Part shown: one piece after another, positions 1-7,600 of the stretch
Numbering within the stretch: position 1 is the stretch's first letter
How the letters are laid out: each line of letters opens with the position of its first letter
Assembly (NCBI GenBank): GCA_034678415.1
Contig: JAXDBV010000314.1
Coordinates: forward strand, 1-18,986
Origin: JAXDBV01 sp034678415
Lineage (GTDB): Bacteria; Bacteroidota; Bacteroidia; Bacteroidales; VadinHA17
Length of the DNA stretch: 18,986 nucleotides
Reading direction: 5' to 3'
Program-made: the position numbers and the translations under genes
The notes under the pieces: model-generated
What the model saw: only the letters and a program-made list of their open reading frames with translations
Told to the model about the DNA's origin: nothing
Database searches by the model: none

Positions 1-1
1 T

Positions 2-97
2 GACACGACGGAACAATTTGCCGATAAAGCCCGCGAAGCCGCCGCACTGTTGCAGTCGGAAATGACCGAACTGCTGAAGTGGAAAAGGCTCATCTGA
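2..97 (+). CDS. C-terminal fragment of an unidentified protein
   Basis: An open frame runs in from the left edge and ends at TGA 95-97, giving 31 residues. The fragment is rich in Ala, Glu, Leu and Lys in an amphipathic helical pattern (for example KAREAAALLQSEMTELLKW), consistent with a terminal helix or short coiled coil. The codon choice matches the neighbouring genes, so I take it as a real gene end. Nothing in it allows the family to be named. It is followed by an 86-95 base gap before the next gene on the same strand. Confidence 0.55.
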   Translation, partial: DTTEQFADKAREAAALLQSEMTELLKWKRLI

Positions 98-132
98 AAA
101 ACCCGAGGCCGGTATTTTTCATAACAAATTAT

Positions 133-140
133 TATTTTTG
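133..140 (+). promoter_or_regulatory. Possible Bacteroidota -7 element upstream of the DUF2851 gene
   Basis: TATTTTTG matches the Bacteroidota TAnnTTTG element and lies about 52 bases before the chosen ATG. There is no good TTG at the expected -33 distance, so this rests on the -7 box alone. Confidence 0.35.
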
Positions 141-192
141 ATACGGGATCTATCTTTCATGGATGACACGGTAAACCGCTCCTTTGATCATC

Positions 193-1464
193 ATGAACGA
201 GGTTTTTCTCCAGTTTTTATGGCACAATGGCCTGTTCCGGGATAGGTTCGCCTTATCCACGTCGGGCGAACCGGTTGAAATCATCCAGGTTGGCGAACAG
301 AACACCGACAGCGGGCCTGATTTCGTCAATGCCAGGATACGCATGGGGAATACCCTTTGGGTTGGTAATGTGGAAATTCATCAAAAGTCATCCGACTGGT
401 TCAGGCACGGTCATCATACCGATCCGGCATTTGACAACGTGATACTGCATGTGGTACTTGAACATGATACGGAGGTGCGACGACCCGACGGAGAAATCAT
501 CCCGTCTGTCATCCTTGATGTTGACAAAGCCCTGTTGAACCGTTACCTGGCCTTGATGAACAACAGACGCTGGATCCCCTGCCAGGATTTCTTCCCTGCG
601 GTTGACGGGCTGGTGGTCGATCTGTGGCTGAACAAGCTGATGATCGGGAGAATAGAACAAAAAGCGGAGGATATCCTCTCGGCTCTCAGACAACAGCAGA
701 ACGACTGGGACGAAGTGTTTTACCAGAAACTGGCCAGAAGCTTCGGATATGGCATCAACACCGGACCGTTTGAACTGCTGGCAAAAAGGCTTCCCTTTAG
801 ATTGATTGCCAAACACAGGGACCAGCTTATACAGATCGAAGCCATGATCTTCGGACAAGCCGGATTCCTCGAAAAGAAAAGCATGGATGATTACCATGAA
901 CAGCTCAGAAAGGAATATGCCTTCCTTAAGAAAAAATATTCGCTGACATCTATGGCCCCTCACCTATGGAAACACCTGAGGCTGAGACCTGTGAATTTCC
1001 CTTCAGTGAGAATGGCCCAGTTTGCAGCCCTGCTCCATCAGCATGAATTTCTCTTTGAACAAATACTGAAAACGGAGGATGTGAACACGTTTCACCCGTT
1101 GTTGTTCATACCGCCGTCACCCTACTGGCAGCATCACTATGATTTTGGAAAACCATCTAAAAGACCGGTAAAAGGATTAGGTGAAGAAATGCGTAATATT
1201 ATCATTGCCAATCTGTTCGTCCCATTCGTGTACCTGACTGGAAAACAGAAGAACAGACCTGGATTGCAGGAAAAGGCTGTACAGTGGCTGGAGTGTATGC
1301 CACCTGAAAATAACACCGTCACAAGGCGATGGGAAACTCTGGGTGTGAATAACCGGAATGCCTCTGTCTCCCAAGCATTGATCCATCTGAAGAAAGAGTA
1401 TTGTGATCACCGCAGGTGCCTGGCTTGCCAGGTGGGGAAAGCGATTATTGCCTGCACCCGATGA
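193..1464 (+). CDS. DUF2851 family protein, possible PD-(D/E)XK-like fold with C-terminal Cys cluster
   Basis: A 423-residue protein recognised as DUF2851, a Bacteroidota family of unknown function. It opens with FLQFLWHNGLF and has the family core at residues 36-88: QNTDSGPDF, then WVGNVEIH, SSDW, and DNVILHVV. The spacing of P42-D43 followed by E61-I-H63 resembles a PD-(D/E)XK nuclease core with His in place of Lys; this is my inference, not an established function. The C terminus carries C404-x4-C409-x2-C412-x8-C421, which could bind a metal or Fe-S cluster. I chose ATG 193 over an in-frame TTG at 184 because the family begins with this segment and TTG would add only three residues. No Shine-Dalgarno sequence is visible. 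The next gene on the strand follows after 171 bases. Confidence 0.85.
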   Translation: MNEVFLQFLWHNGLFRDRFALSTSGEPVEIIQVGEQNTDSGPDFVNARIRMGNTLWVGNVEIHQKSSDWFRHGHHTDPAFDNVILHVVLEHDTEVRRPDGEIIPSVILDVDKALLNRYLALMNNRRWIPCQDFFPAVDGLVVDLWLNKLMIGRIEQKAEDILSALRQQQNDWDEVFYQKLARSFGYGINTGPFELLAKRLPFRLIAKHRDQLIQIEAMIFGQAGFLEKKSMDDYHEQLRKEYAFLKKKYSLTSMAPHLWKHLRLRPVNFPSVRMAQFAALLHQHEFLFEQILKTEDVNTFHPLLFIPPSPYWQHHYDFGKPSKRPVKGLGEEMRNIIIANLFVPFVYLTGKQKNRPGLQEKAVQWLECMPPENNTVTRRWETLGVNNRNASVSQALIHLKKEYCDHRRCLACQVGKAIIACTR

Positions 1465-1587
1465 CTGGAACAGGTTCTGGCGGATAGCCTTCCTTCCGAA
1501 AATACACTTCTTCAATAAACAAATACTTTACAGCCTGGCGGTGAGAAATAAAGGATTTCTCCATCCGGATGAGGCATCCATCACTGT

Positions 1588-1612
1588 TTTACCGGTAAAT
1601 ATTGCATCTTTG
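1588..1612 (+). promoter_or_regulatory. Perfect 12-bp palindrome next to a possible -7 box, ahead of the SDR gene
   Basis: TTTACCGGTAAA at 1588-1599 is a perfect palindrome. Five bases further on, CATCTTTG (1605-1612) matches TAnnTTTG except at its first base. The layout would suit an operator overlapping a promoter for the reductase gene starting at 1636, but the -33 box is poor and a 12-bp palindrome can arise by chance. Confidence 0.3.
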
Positions 1613-1635
1613 CATGGAATTGCATACGTCATGTG

Positions 1636-2556
1636 ATGACTACCGTAATGATTACCGGCAGTAACGGGTTTATTGGTCAGAAACTGACCCGGCATATACT
1701 GGATACCGGAGAACAGTATACGGTGCTTGGTTGTTCATACTCACCCGATATCTCGGACATTGTTCATCCCCGTTACCGGTTTGAACAGATGGACATTACC
1801 GACAGGAGTCGTGTGGATGCCGTGATCACCGCCTATTCGCCGGAGGTCATTATCCATTCTGCAGCTATTTCCGGGGTTGATGACTGCGAAAACGATAAGA
1901 TACACAGCCGGAATGTTAATGTGAGGGGAACGGAAAACCTGGTTGCCTCAGCCAACAGGACAGGAGCGCATCTCGTTTTTCTTTCCACCGACTTTGTCTT
2001 CGACGGGAAGGATGGTCCCTATGCGGAAGACCATCCGCCTGCCCCCGTGAACTATTACGGTTATACCAAGTGGGAGGCAGAAAAGATCGTGATGGCGGAA
2101 TCCTGTAAATGGTCGGTCGTCAGAACCATACTGGTGTATGGCTTTAATCGGATGATGAAACGAACCCATATGGTGCTTTGGTTGTATGAATCGCTGATAA
2201 AGGGGAATACGGTCCGTGTGGTAAACGACCAGTACCGGATGCCAACTCTGGCGGAGGACCTGACCGGGGCTATCGGAACAATCATACGGTTGGGACGGCA
2301 GGGTGTTTTTCATATCTCAGGGAAAGACCTGGTGGATCTTTACACCTTTGCGTGCATGGTGGCAGAAGTGTTTATGCTGGACAGGAGACTCATCATACCG
2401 GTCAGCACTGCCAGTCTTAATGAAAAATGTGTGAGGCCCCTGCGCACCGGTTTTGTTCTGAAAAAGGCAATGAACGAGCTGAACTATCAGCCCGTTTCGA
2501 TTATGCAGGGGCTGGCTTTAGTCCGGAAACAAATGCAAAATGCAGGGAAAGGCTGA
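1636..2556 (+). CDS. RmlD-like NAD(P)-dependent sugar-nucleotide reductase/epimerase (extended SDR)
   Basis: A 306-residue extended short-chain dehydrogenase/reductase closest in style to dTDP-4-dehydrorhamnose reductase (RmlD). The Rossmann nucleotide-binding motif TGSNGFIG is at residues 7-14, an acidic D-x-T follows β-strand 3 near residue 53, the STDFVFDG segment holding catalytic Ser/Thr is at 117-124, and the YxxxK pair is Y141/K145. The later part (DLVDLYTFA and the C-terminal region) fits the substrate-binding lobe. These enzymes work in the cytoplasm, reducing or epimerising nucleotide-activated sugars for surface glycans. No other sugar gene flanks it, so substrate and pathway are unknown. 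GTG at 1633 directly precedes ATG 1636 in frame; I chose ATG. Confidence 0.8.
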   Translation: MTTVMITGSNGFIGQKLTRHILDTGEQYTVLGCSYSPDISDIVHPRYRFEQMDITDRSRVDAVITAYSPEVIIHSAAISGVDDCENDKIHSRNVNVRGTENLVASANRTGAHLVFLSTDFVFDGKDGPYAEDHPPAPVNYYGYTKWEAEKIVMAESCKWSVVRTILVYGFNRMMKRTHMVLWLYESLIKGNTVRVVNDQYRMPTLAEDLTGAIGTIIRLGRQGVFHISGKDLVDLYTFACMVAEVFMLDRRLIIPVSTASLNEKCVRPLRTGFVLKKAMNELNYQPVSIMQGLALVRKQMQNAGKG

Positions 2557-2624
2557 TCAGATCAGGACTGTAGCCCTCCTCCCCAACCGCATCCCTGCCC
2601 CGATAAAGAAATTGGCTCAAAAGA

Positions 2625-2654
2625 TTGAATAATAAAAAAAAATGAATATTTTTG
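2625..2654 (+). promoter_or_regulatory. Bacteroidota-type promoter for rpsO
   Basis: TTG at 2625-2627, a 19-base spacer and TATTTTTG at 2647-2654 match the Bacteroidota consensus in both boxes and spacing. Transcription would begin about 2660, leaving a leader of roughly 40 bases before rpsO. An AGAGGA stretch just before the ATG could act as a ribosome binding site. Confidence 0.75.
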
Positions 2655-2700
2655 CACTTCTTTTAAATGATGTGTTAATAAATAACTTGTCGAGAGGAAC

Positions 2701-2970
2701 ATGTATCTTACTACAGAAAAAAAACGTGAGCTTTTCAAGAAACACGGCAAATCGGTAAAAAATACCGGTTCTGCCGAATCACAGATTGCCCTGTTCACCT
2801 TCAGGATAAGCCACCTGACCGATCATCTGAAAGAAAATAAGAAAGATTTCAGCACTCAGCGTGCCCTGTTGAAGCTGGTGGGTAAAAGAAGGCGACTGCT
2901 CGATTACCTGAGAAAGGTGGACATTGAACGATACAGGGCGGTTATAAAAGAACTGAATATCAGAAAATAA
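2701..2970 (+). CDS. rpsO: 30S ribosomal protein S15
   Basis: An 89-residue protein of the usual S15 length. It shows the family signature along its whole length: the N-terminal helix ending in KKHGKSVKNTGSAE, then QIALFTFRISHLTDHLK, the lysine-rich turn, and LLKLVGKRRRLLDYLRK followed by RYRAVIKELNIRK. S15 is a primary binder of 16S rRNA in the central domain of the small subunit and contributes to an inter-subunit bridge. The usual DTGS motif reads NTGS here, a mild change. The gene stands before pnp, the order found in many bacteria. It has its own promoter at 2625-2654 and a terminator right after the stop codon. Confidence 0.97.
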   Translation: MYLTTEKKRELFKKHGKSVKNTGSAESQIALFTFRISHLTDHLKENKKDFSTQRALLKLVGKRRRLLDYLRKVDIERYRAVIKELNIRK

Positions 2971-2978
2971 CAGAGGGG

Positions 2979-3006
2979 AAAAGGCAATCAACCAATTGCC
3001 TTTTTT
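2979..3006 (+). terminator. Rho-independent terminator between rpsO and pnp
   Basis: AAGGCAAT (2981-2988) pairs with ATTGCCTT (2995-3002) around a six-base loop; two further A-T pairs extend the stem, and a run of six T covers 3001-3006. It lies 10 bases after the rpsO stop and 31 before pnp. No separate promoter fits between it and pnp, so it probably lets part of the transcription through. Confidence 0.75.
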
Positions 3007-3036
3007 CATACACTTTATATTGATCCATTAAATAAT

Positions 3037-5196
3037 ATGTATACACTTACCTCAAAAAATATAGTGCTTAATGATGGCCGTACCATCACCGTCGAAACCG
3101 GTAAACTGGCCAAACAGGCTGACGGATCGGTCCTGGTCAAAACAGGCAAGACCATGTTGCTGGCCACCGTGGTCTCTGCCGCTGAACCGCTGAAAGATGT
3201 TGATTTCATGCCGCTGTCAGTAGAGTACAAAGAAAAATTTGCCAGCTCGGGACGTATCCCGGGAGGCTTTATGAAACGGGAAACCAAACCCTCCGACAAC
3301 GAGATACTGATAGCTCGCCTTGTCGACCGTGCATTGCGGCCACTCTTCCCTGATGATTACCATGCCGAGACCTTTGTTACCATTAATCTGGTCTCAGCCG
3401 ATAAGGATATTCCTCCCGATTGCCTGGCCGGACTGGCCGCCTCTGCAGCTCTCTCGGTGTCGGATGTGCCGTTCAACGGCCCTATTTCAGAGGTGAGGGT
3501 GGCCAGGGTAGACAGACAATTGAAAATCAATCCCAATTTCTCCGACCTGGAAAATGCAGACATTGATATTATCGTGGGAGCCACCAGGGACAATATCCTT
3601 ATGGTGGAAGGAGAAATGAAGGAAGTATCAGAAGAAGATATGCTCGCTGCCATACGGTTTGCCCACGAAGCTATCAAAATCCAGTGTGAGGTGCAGATCG
3701 AATTGGCACGGGAACTGAATGTTGTGAAAAGAGCATACGTGGATGAACTGAAGAACGACGAGCTCCGCAAGATCGTCTATGAACAGACCTATGAAAAGGT
3801 GAAGGAAACAGTAAGGAAGGTGGGACGTCCCAAACAAGAAAGACATGCCGAGATGGACGCTATCTTCGAAGAGCTGAAGAATTCCTTTCCCGAGGAACAG
3901 GAGATCAATGAGCTGTCGCTGAAACTGTATTTCACGGAGGTGGAAAAGGAGGTGGTGAGAAAGATGATCCTCGAGGAAGGTATGCGGCTGGATGGCAGAA
4001 AACCGCATGAGATAAGGCCAATATGGTCGGAGGTTGATTATCTGCCGGCTGCCCACGGCTCCGCACTGTTTACCCGTGGCGAGACACAATCGCTTACCAC
4101 GGTCACCCTGGGTACTAAGCTCGATGAAAAGGTGATTGATGAAGTGCTGATGCAGGGCACGGAAAAATTTGTGCTGCACTATAACTTTCCGCCCTTTTCC
4201 ACGGGTGAAGCGAGACCTGCAAGAGGGATTTCACGGCGTGAGATCGGTCACGGCAACCTGGCACACCGGGCTCTCAAGGCTGTCATGCCTCCTGAATCGG
4301 AAAATCCCTATGCCGTCAGGGTGGTTTCAGATATCCTCGAATCAAACGGTTCATCCTCCATGGCTACGGTCTGCGCCGGTACCCTGGCATTGATGGATGC
4401 AGGCATCAAGATCAGGAAACCGGTGTCCGGTATTGCCATGGGACTGATCACCGATGCTTCCGGGAAATATGCCATCCTTTCCGATATCCTCGGAGATGAA
4501 GACCACCTGGGTGATATGGACTTCAAGGTGGCCGGTACATGCGACGGAATCACTGCCACACAAATGGATATCAAGGTGGAAGGGCTGTCCTATGAAGTGA
4601 TGGCCAAAGCCCTCGAACAGGCAAAAACAGGCAGGTTGTTTATCCTCGATAAAATGCTGGAAACGCTGGCTGAACCGCGTCCGGATCTTAAACCACATGC
4701 CCCGAGGATCGTTCAGATCACGGTGCCCAAGGAATATATTGGAGCCATCATTGGCCCTGGCGGAAAAATCATCCAGGAGCTTCAGAGAGAAACAGATACC
4801 ACAATAATCATTGAAGAAACCAACGGCAAGGGCGTGGTGGATATTTTTGCCGATAACAAGGAATCCATTGATCAGGCTGTAAAGAAAATCAAAGAAATAG
4901 TGGCTGAACCCGAGATCGGTGAGACCTACCACGGGAAAGTGAAAAGCATCGTGGCGTTCGGCGCATTCGTTGAAATCCTTCCAGGAAAGGAAGGCTTGCT
5001 CCACATTTCCGAAATCGCCCATAAACGCCTTGAGACGGTGGGAGAGGTCCTGAAGGAAGGGGATATGGTGGATGTAAAACTCATTGATATTGACCAGAAG
5101 ACCGGGAAATTCAAGCTTTCAAGAAAAGCCCTCCTGCCAAAACCTGAACGGCAGGAAAATAAAAGCCGGCCCGAAACAGATAAACACAGATCCTAG
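3037..5196 (+). CDS. pnp: Polyribonucleotide nucleotidyltransferase (PNPase)
   Basis: A 719-residue PNPase of typical length, the phosphorolytic 3'-to-5' exoribonuclease of mRNA turnover. Domains in order: first RNase PH-like domain (about 10-140), helical linker, second RNase PH domain (about 320-540), KH domain with the GPGG loop near 574-577, and S1 domain from about 629 to 700. The phosphate-binding HGSALFTRGETQS motif is near residue 340. The active-site acidic residues of DHLGDMDFK are D489 and D495, matching Asp486 and Asp492 of the E. coli enzyme. It probably functions as a homotrimer in the cytoplasm. It follows rpsO across a terminator and lacks an obvious promoter of its own, so it may depend on read-through. 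The tail after the S1 domain is charged and Lys/Glu-rich. Confidence 0.97.
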   Translation: MYTLTSKNIVLNDGRTITVETGKLAKQADGSVLVKTGKTMLLATVVSAAEPLKDVDFMPLSVEYKEKFASSGRIPGGFMKRETKPSDNEILIARLVDRALRPLFPDDYHAETFVTINLVSADKDIPPDCLAGLAASAALSVSDVPFNGPISEVRVARVDRQLKINPNFSDLENADIDIIVGATRDNILMVEGEMKEVSEEDMLAAIRFAHEAIKIQCEVQIELARELNVVKRAYVDELKNDELRKIVYEQTYEKVKETVRKVGRPKQERHAEMDAIFEELKNSFPEEQEINELSLKLYFTEVEKEVVRKMILEEGMRLDGRKPHEIRPIWSEVDYLPAAHGSALFTRGETQSLTTVTLGTKLDEKVIDEVLMQGTEKFVLHYNFPPFSTGEARPARGISRREIGHGNLAHRALKAVMPPESENPYAVRVVSDILESNGSSSMATVCAGTLALMDAGIKIRKPVSGIAMGLITDASGKYAILSDILGDEDHLGDMDFKVAGTCDGITATQMDIKVEGLSYEVMAKALEQAKTGRLFILDKMLETLAEPRPDLKPHAPRIVQITVPKEYIGAIIGPGGKIIQELQRETDTTIIIEETNGKGVVDIFADNKESIDQAVKKIKEIVAEPEIGETYHGKVKSIVAFGAFVEILPGKEGLLHISEIAHKRLETVGEVLKEGDMVDVKLIDIDQKTGKFKLSRKALLPKPERQENKSRPETDKHRS

Positions 5197-5285
5197 GACG
5201 GTTTTCTCCCGTCGATCCCTCTCCACCTTCTGTAAGTAACAGCAGACGAACGGCTGATATTCCCGGAATTGTTACTTCAGGAAGG
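5197..5285 (+). other. Structured 3' region after pnp: short GC hairpin and a long imperfect hairpin
   Basis: Directly after the pnp stop, GACGG (5197-5201) can pair with CCGTC (5209-5213) around a T-rich loop. Further on, 5226-5241 pairs with 5270-5285: CCTT/AAGG, CTG/CAG and AAGTAACA/TGTTACTT, interrupted by two single-base bulges, giving about 15 pairs around a 28-base loop. No T-run follows immediately; the nearest T tract is at about 5312. It could be an RNA-stabilising or processing structure at the end of the pnp message, or a small RNA. No function can be assigned. Confidence 0.45.
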
Positions 5286-5343
5286 ATAGATACGCATGCC
5301 GTACCCCCTCCTTTTTTATATTGTTAAGCCTTTTTATTTTCCA

Positions 5344-5372
5344 TTGATTTTACTTTCTTTATATTATGTTTG
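5344..5372 (+). promoter_or_regulatory. Bacteroidota-type promoter for the S9 peptidase gene
   Basis: TTG at 5344-5346, an 18-base spacer and TATGTTTG at 5365-5372 fit the consensus. The start codon is about 60 bases downstream, leaving a leader of roughly 50 bases. Confidence 0.65.
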
Positions 5373-5431
5373 GTCGGATTCATTAATGCTGTGAACCAGC
5401 CTGACTGTAAGTATAATAATAATCATATGTT

Positions 5432-7555
5432 ATGAAAACACCCGTTCATTTTATCTGCCTGCTCATGCTTCCCGTGATCTTTTCATGTCAGTCGTCCCGG
5501 ATCAGCTATCCTGAAACCAGGAAATGCGATCAGACCGATGATTATTTTGGCACACAGGTAGCCGATCCCTACCGCTGGCTGGAGGATGATATGTCTGAGG
5601 AAACCGGCGCCTGGGTAGAGGCTCAGAACCTTGTGACTTTTAACTACCTGGGAAAGATTCCTTTCCGTGACAAGATCGGTGAAAAACTTACCCGGATGTG
5701 GAATTATCCCAGGATCTCCGCTCCCTTCAAAGCGGGCGGTAAGTACTTCTTCACAAAGAATGACGGCCTGCAGAACCAGAGTGTGGTGTTCATCATGGAT
5801 GAACTGGGCAATGAACCCCGGGTCTTCCTGGATCCAAATACCTTCTCTGAGGATGGTACTGTTGCCCTGTCTGATTTTTCTCCTTCCAGGGACGGGAAAT
5901 ATGTTGGTTACGGAATCGCCAGATCCGGGTCAGACTGGAATGAGTTTTTTATCAGGGACATTGCCACCGGAACCGATCTTTCCGATCACCTGAAATGGAT
6001 CAAGTTCTCAGGAATCTCTTGGTATGGTGACGGATTCTACTATAGCCGCTATCCTGAACCGGAAGAAGGCGAAACAATGAAAGGCGAAAACCTCCATAAT
6101 AAGATTTACTACCATAAGACCGGTACTCCGCAGGACCAGGATATACTCATATACGAAGATCCCGAACACCCCGGCCGCGGCTTTTCAACCAGCGTCACGG
6201 AAGATAAAAAATACCTGATCATTTCCGTCACAGAATCCACCAGCGGCAACGCCTTATACTTTCAAGATATCTCCCGCCCCGGAAATCCTGTGAATAAAAT
6301 GATCGATACCTTTGACAAGGATTTTTTTATGGTGTACCACCTTGACGGGAAGTTTTTAATTATGACAAACTACGAGGCACCAAACTATAAAGTTATTCAG
6401 GTGGACGTGAAGAATTTCCGGAAGGAGAACTGGACCGATTTCATACCGGAAAAGGCGAACCAGGTGCTGAAGGGGATTTCACTCGTGGGAGAAAAATTCT
6501 TTGCCCAGTATGAAAAAGATGCCCACAGCGAGGTCGAAGTGTATAATACCGACGGGAAATACCTGTACAACATTGCATTCCCGGCGATCGGCTCTGTGAC
6601 CGGTTTCAGTGGCGAACGGCAGGATTCCATCACCTTTTATACCTTCACATCCTTCACCTATCCGGCCGTCATTTATAAGTATAATATTGCTGAAAACAAG
6701 TCGGTGCTGTATCACAAAACGGAAATAGATATTGACCTCGACGCGTATGAGACAAAACAGGTCTTTTACCCCAGCAAGGATAGCACACTGGTGCCGATGT
6801 TCATTGTGCACAAGAAAGGAATAATGCTGAACGGGAAGAACCCCGTATGGCTATACGGATACGGAGGATTCAATATCAGTGAAACGCCCTTCTTCTCGGT
6901 AACCAACCTTTTCTGGATAGATCAGGGAGGGGTGTTTGCCCTGGCAAACCTCAGGGGAGGTGGTGAATACGGTGAGAAATGGCACCAGGCCGGCACAAAA
7001 ATGAATAAACAGAACGTGTTTGACGATTTCATTTATGCCGCAAAATACCTCATTGCGGAGAAGTATACTTCCCGTTCAAAACTGGTCATACAGGGAGGAT
7101 CGAACGGTGGCTTGCTGATAGGGGCGGTTATCAACCAGGCTCCTGAACTCTTCCGGGTGGCATTCCCGCAGGTAGGTGTGATGGATATGCTCAGGTATCA
7201 CAAGTTCACCATCGGTCGTTACTGGGCAACGGATTATGGAACCAGTGAAGACAGCCCGGAGATGTTCCGGTATTTGTACGCATACTCTCCGCTTCATAAT
7301 ATCAAGGAGGGGGTGAAGTACCCTGCGGTAATGGTTACCACAGCCGATCATGACGACCGTGTGGTACCGGCTCACTCCTTCAAATATGCCGCCACCCTCC
7401 AGGAGAAGTACCGGGGGAGGAATCCGGTGCTGATCCGTATTGAGACAAAGGCCGGCCATGGCGCAGGTATGCCTACCGCTAAACGTATTCAGGCCGTAAC
7501 AGATATTTACGCCTTCGCATTTTATAACCTGGGTATCACTCCTGCGCTTGAGTAG
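5432..7555 (+). CDS. Prolyl oligopeptidase family serine peptidase (S9), lipoprotein
   Basis: A 707-residue member of peptidase family S9A. The N-terminal segment is followed by the typical DPYRWLED motif and a β-propeller (about residues 75-430) that screens substrates; the C-terminal half is an α/β-hydrolase. The catalytic triad is visible as S557 in GGSNGG, D641 in DHDDRVVP and H676 in KAGHGAG, in the order and spacing of prolyl oligopeptidase. These enzymes cut short peptides after proline. Residues 1-19 form a signal peptide ending in VIFSC, so Cys19 is a likely lipidation site and the enzyme should sit on a membrane facing the periplasm or the surface. That contrasts with the cytosolic classical enzyme, and suggests a role in using external peptides. 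It has its own promoter, and a kinase gene follows after 45 bases. Confidence 0.93.
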   Translation: MKTPVHFICLLMLPVIFSCQSSRISYPETRKCDQTDDYFGTQVADPYRWLEDDMSEETGAWVEAQNLVTFNYLGKIPFRDKIGEKLTRMWNYPRISAPFKAGGKYFFTKNDGLQNQSVVFIMDELGNEPRVFLDPNTFSEDGTVALSDFSPSRDGKYVGYGIARSGSDWNEFFIRDIATGTDLSDHLKWIKFSGISWYGDGFYYSRYPEPEEGETMKGENLHNKIYYHKTGTPQDQDILIYEDPEHPGRGFSTSVTEDKKYLIISVTESTSGNALYFQDISRPGNPVNKMIDTFDKDFFMVYHLDGKFLIMTNYEAPNYKVIQVDVKNFRKENWTDFIPEKANQVLKGISLVGEKFFAQYEKDAHSEVEVYNTDGKYLYNIAFPAIGSVTGFSGERQDSITFYTFTSFTYPAVIYKYNIAENKSVLYHKTEIDIDLDAYETKQVFYPSKDSTLVPMFIVHKKGIMLNGKNPVWLYGYGGFNISETPFFSVTNLFWIDQGGVFALANLRGGGEYGEKWHQAGTKMNKQNVFDDFIYAAKYLIAEKYTSRSKLVIQGGSNGGLLIGAVINQAPELFRVAFPQVGVMDMLRYHKFTIGRYWATDYGTSEDSPEMFRYLYAYSPLHNIKEGVKYPAVMVTTADHDDRVVPAHSFKYAATLQEKYRGRNPVLIRIETKAGHGAGMPTAKRIQAVTDIYAFAFYNLGITPALE

Positions 7556-7600
7556 CCGTTTATGTCTGTGGCCGGAATGGTTCAGCCTCAGGCCTAGTAT

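Noticed and set aside
1403..1636. 77-codon + strand open frame crossing the end of the DUF2851 gene
   Set aside because: It overlaps the 3' end of a well-supported gene in another frame, has no family features, and ends at the start of the SDR gene; treated as chance.
2549..2573. CTGATCAGATCAG and GGCT/AGCC pairing around the stop of the SDR gene
   Set aside because: Short stems overlapping the stop codon with no T-run afterwards; not enough for a terminator call.
4351..5022. 223-codon minus-strand open frame inside pnp (and similar ones at 3628-4179 and 388-963)
   Set aside because: Antisense to strongly conserved coding sequence; composition rich in His, Phe and Cys is typical of shadow frames.
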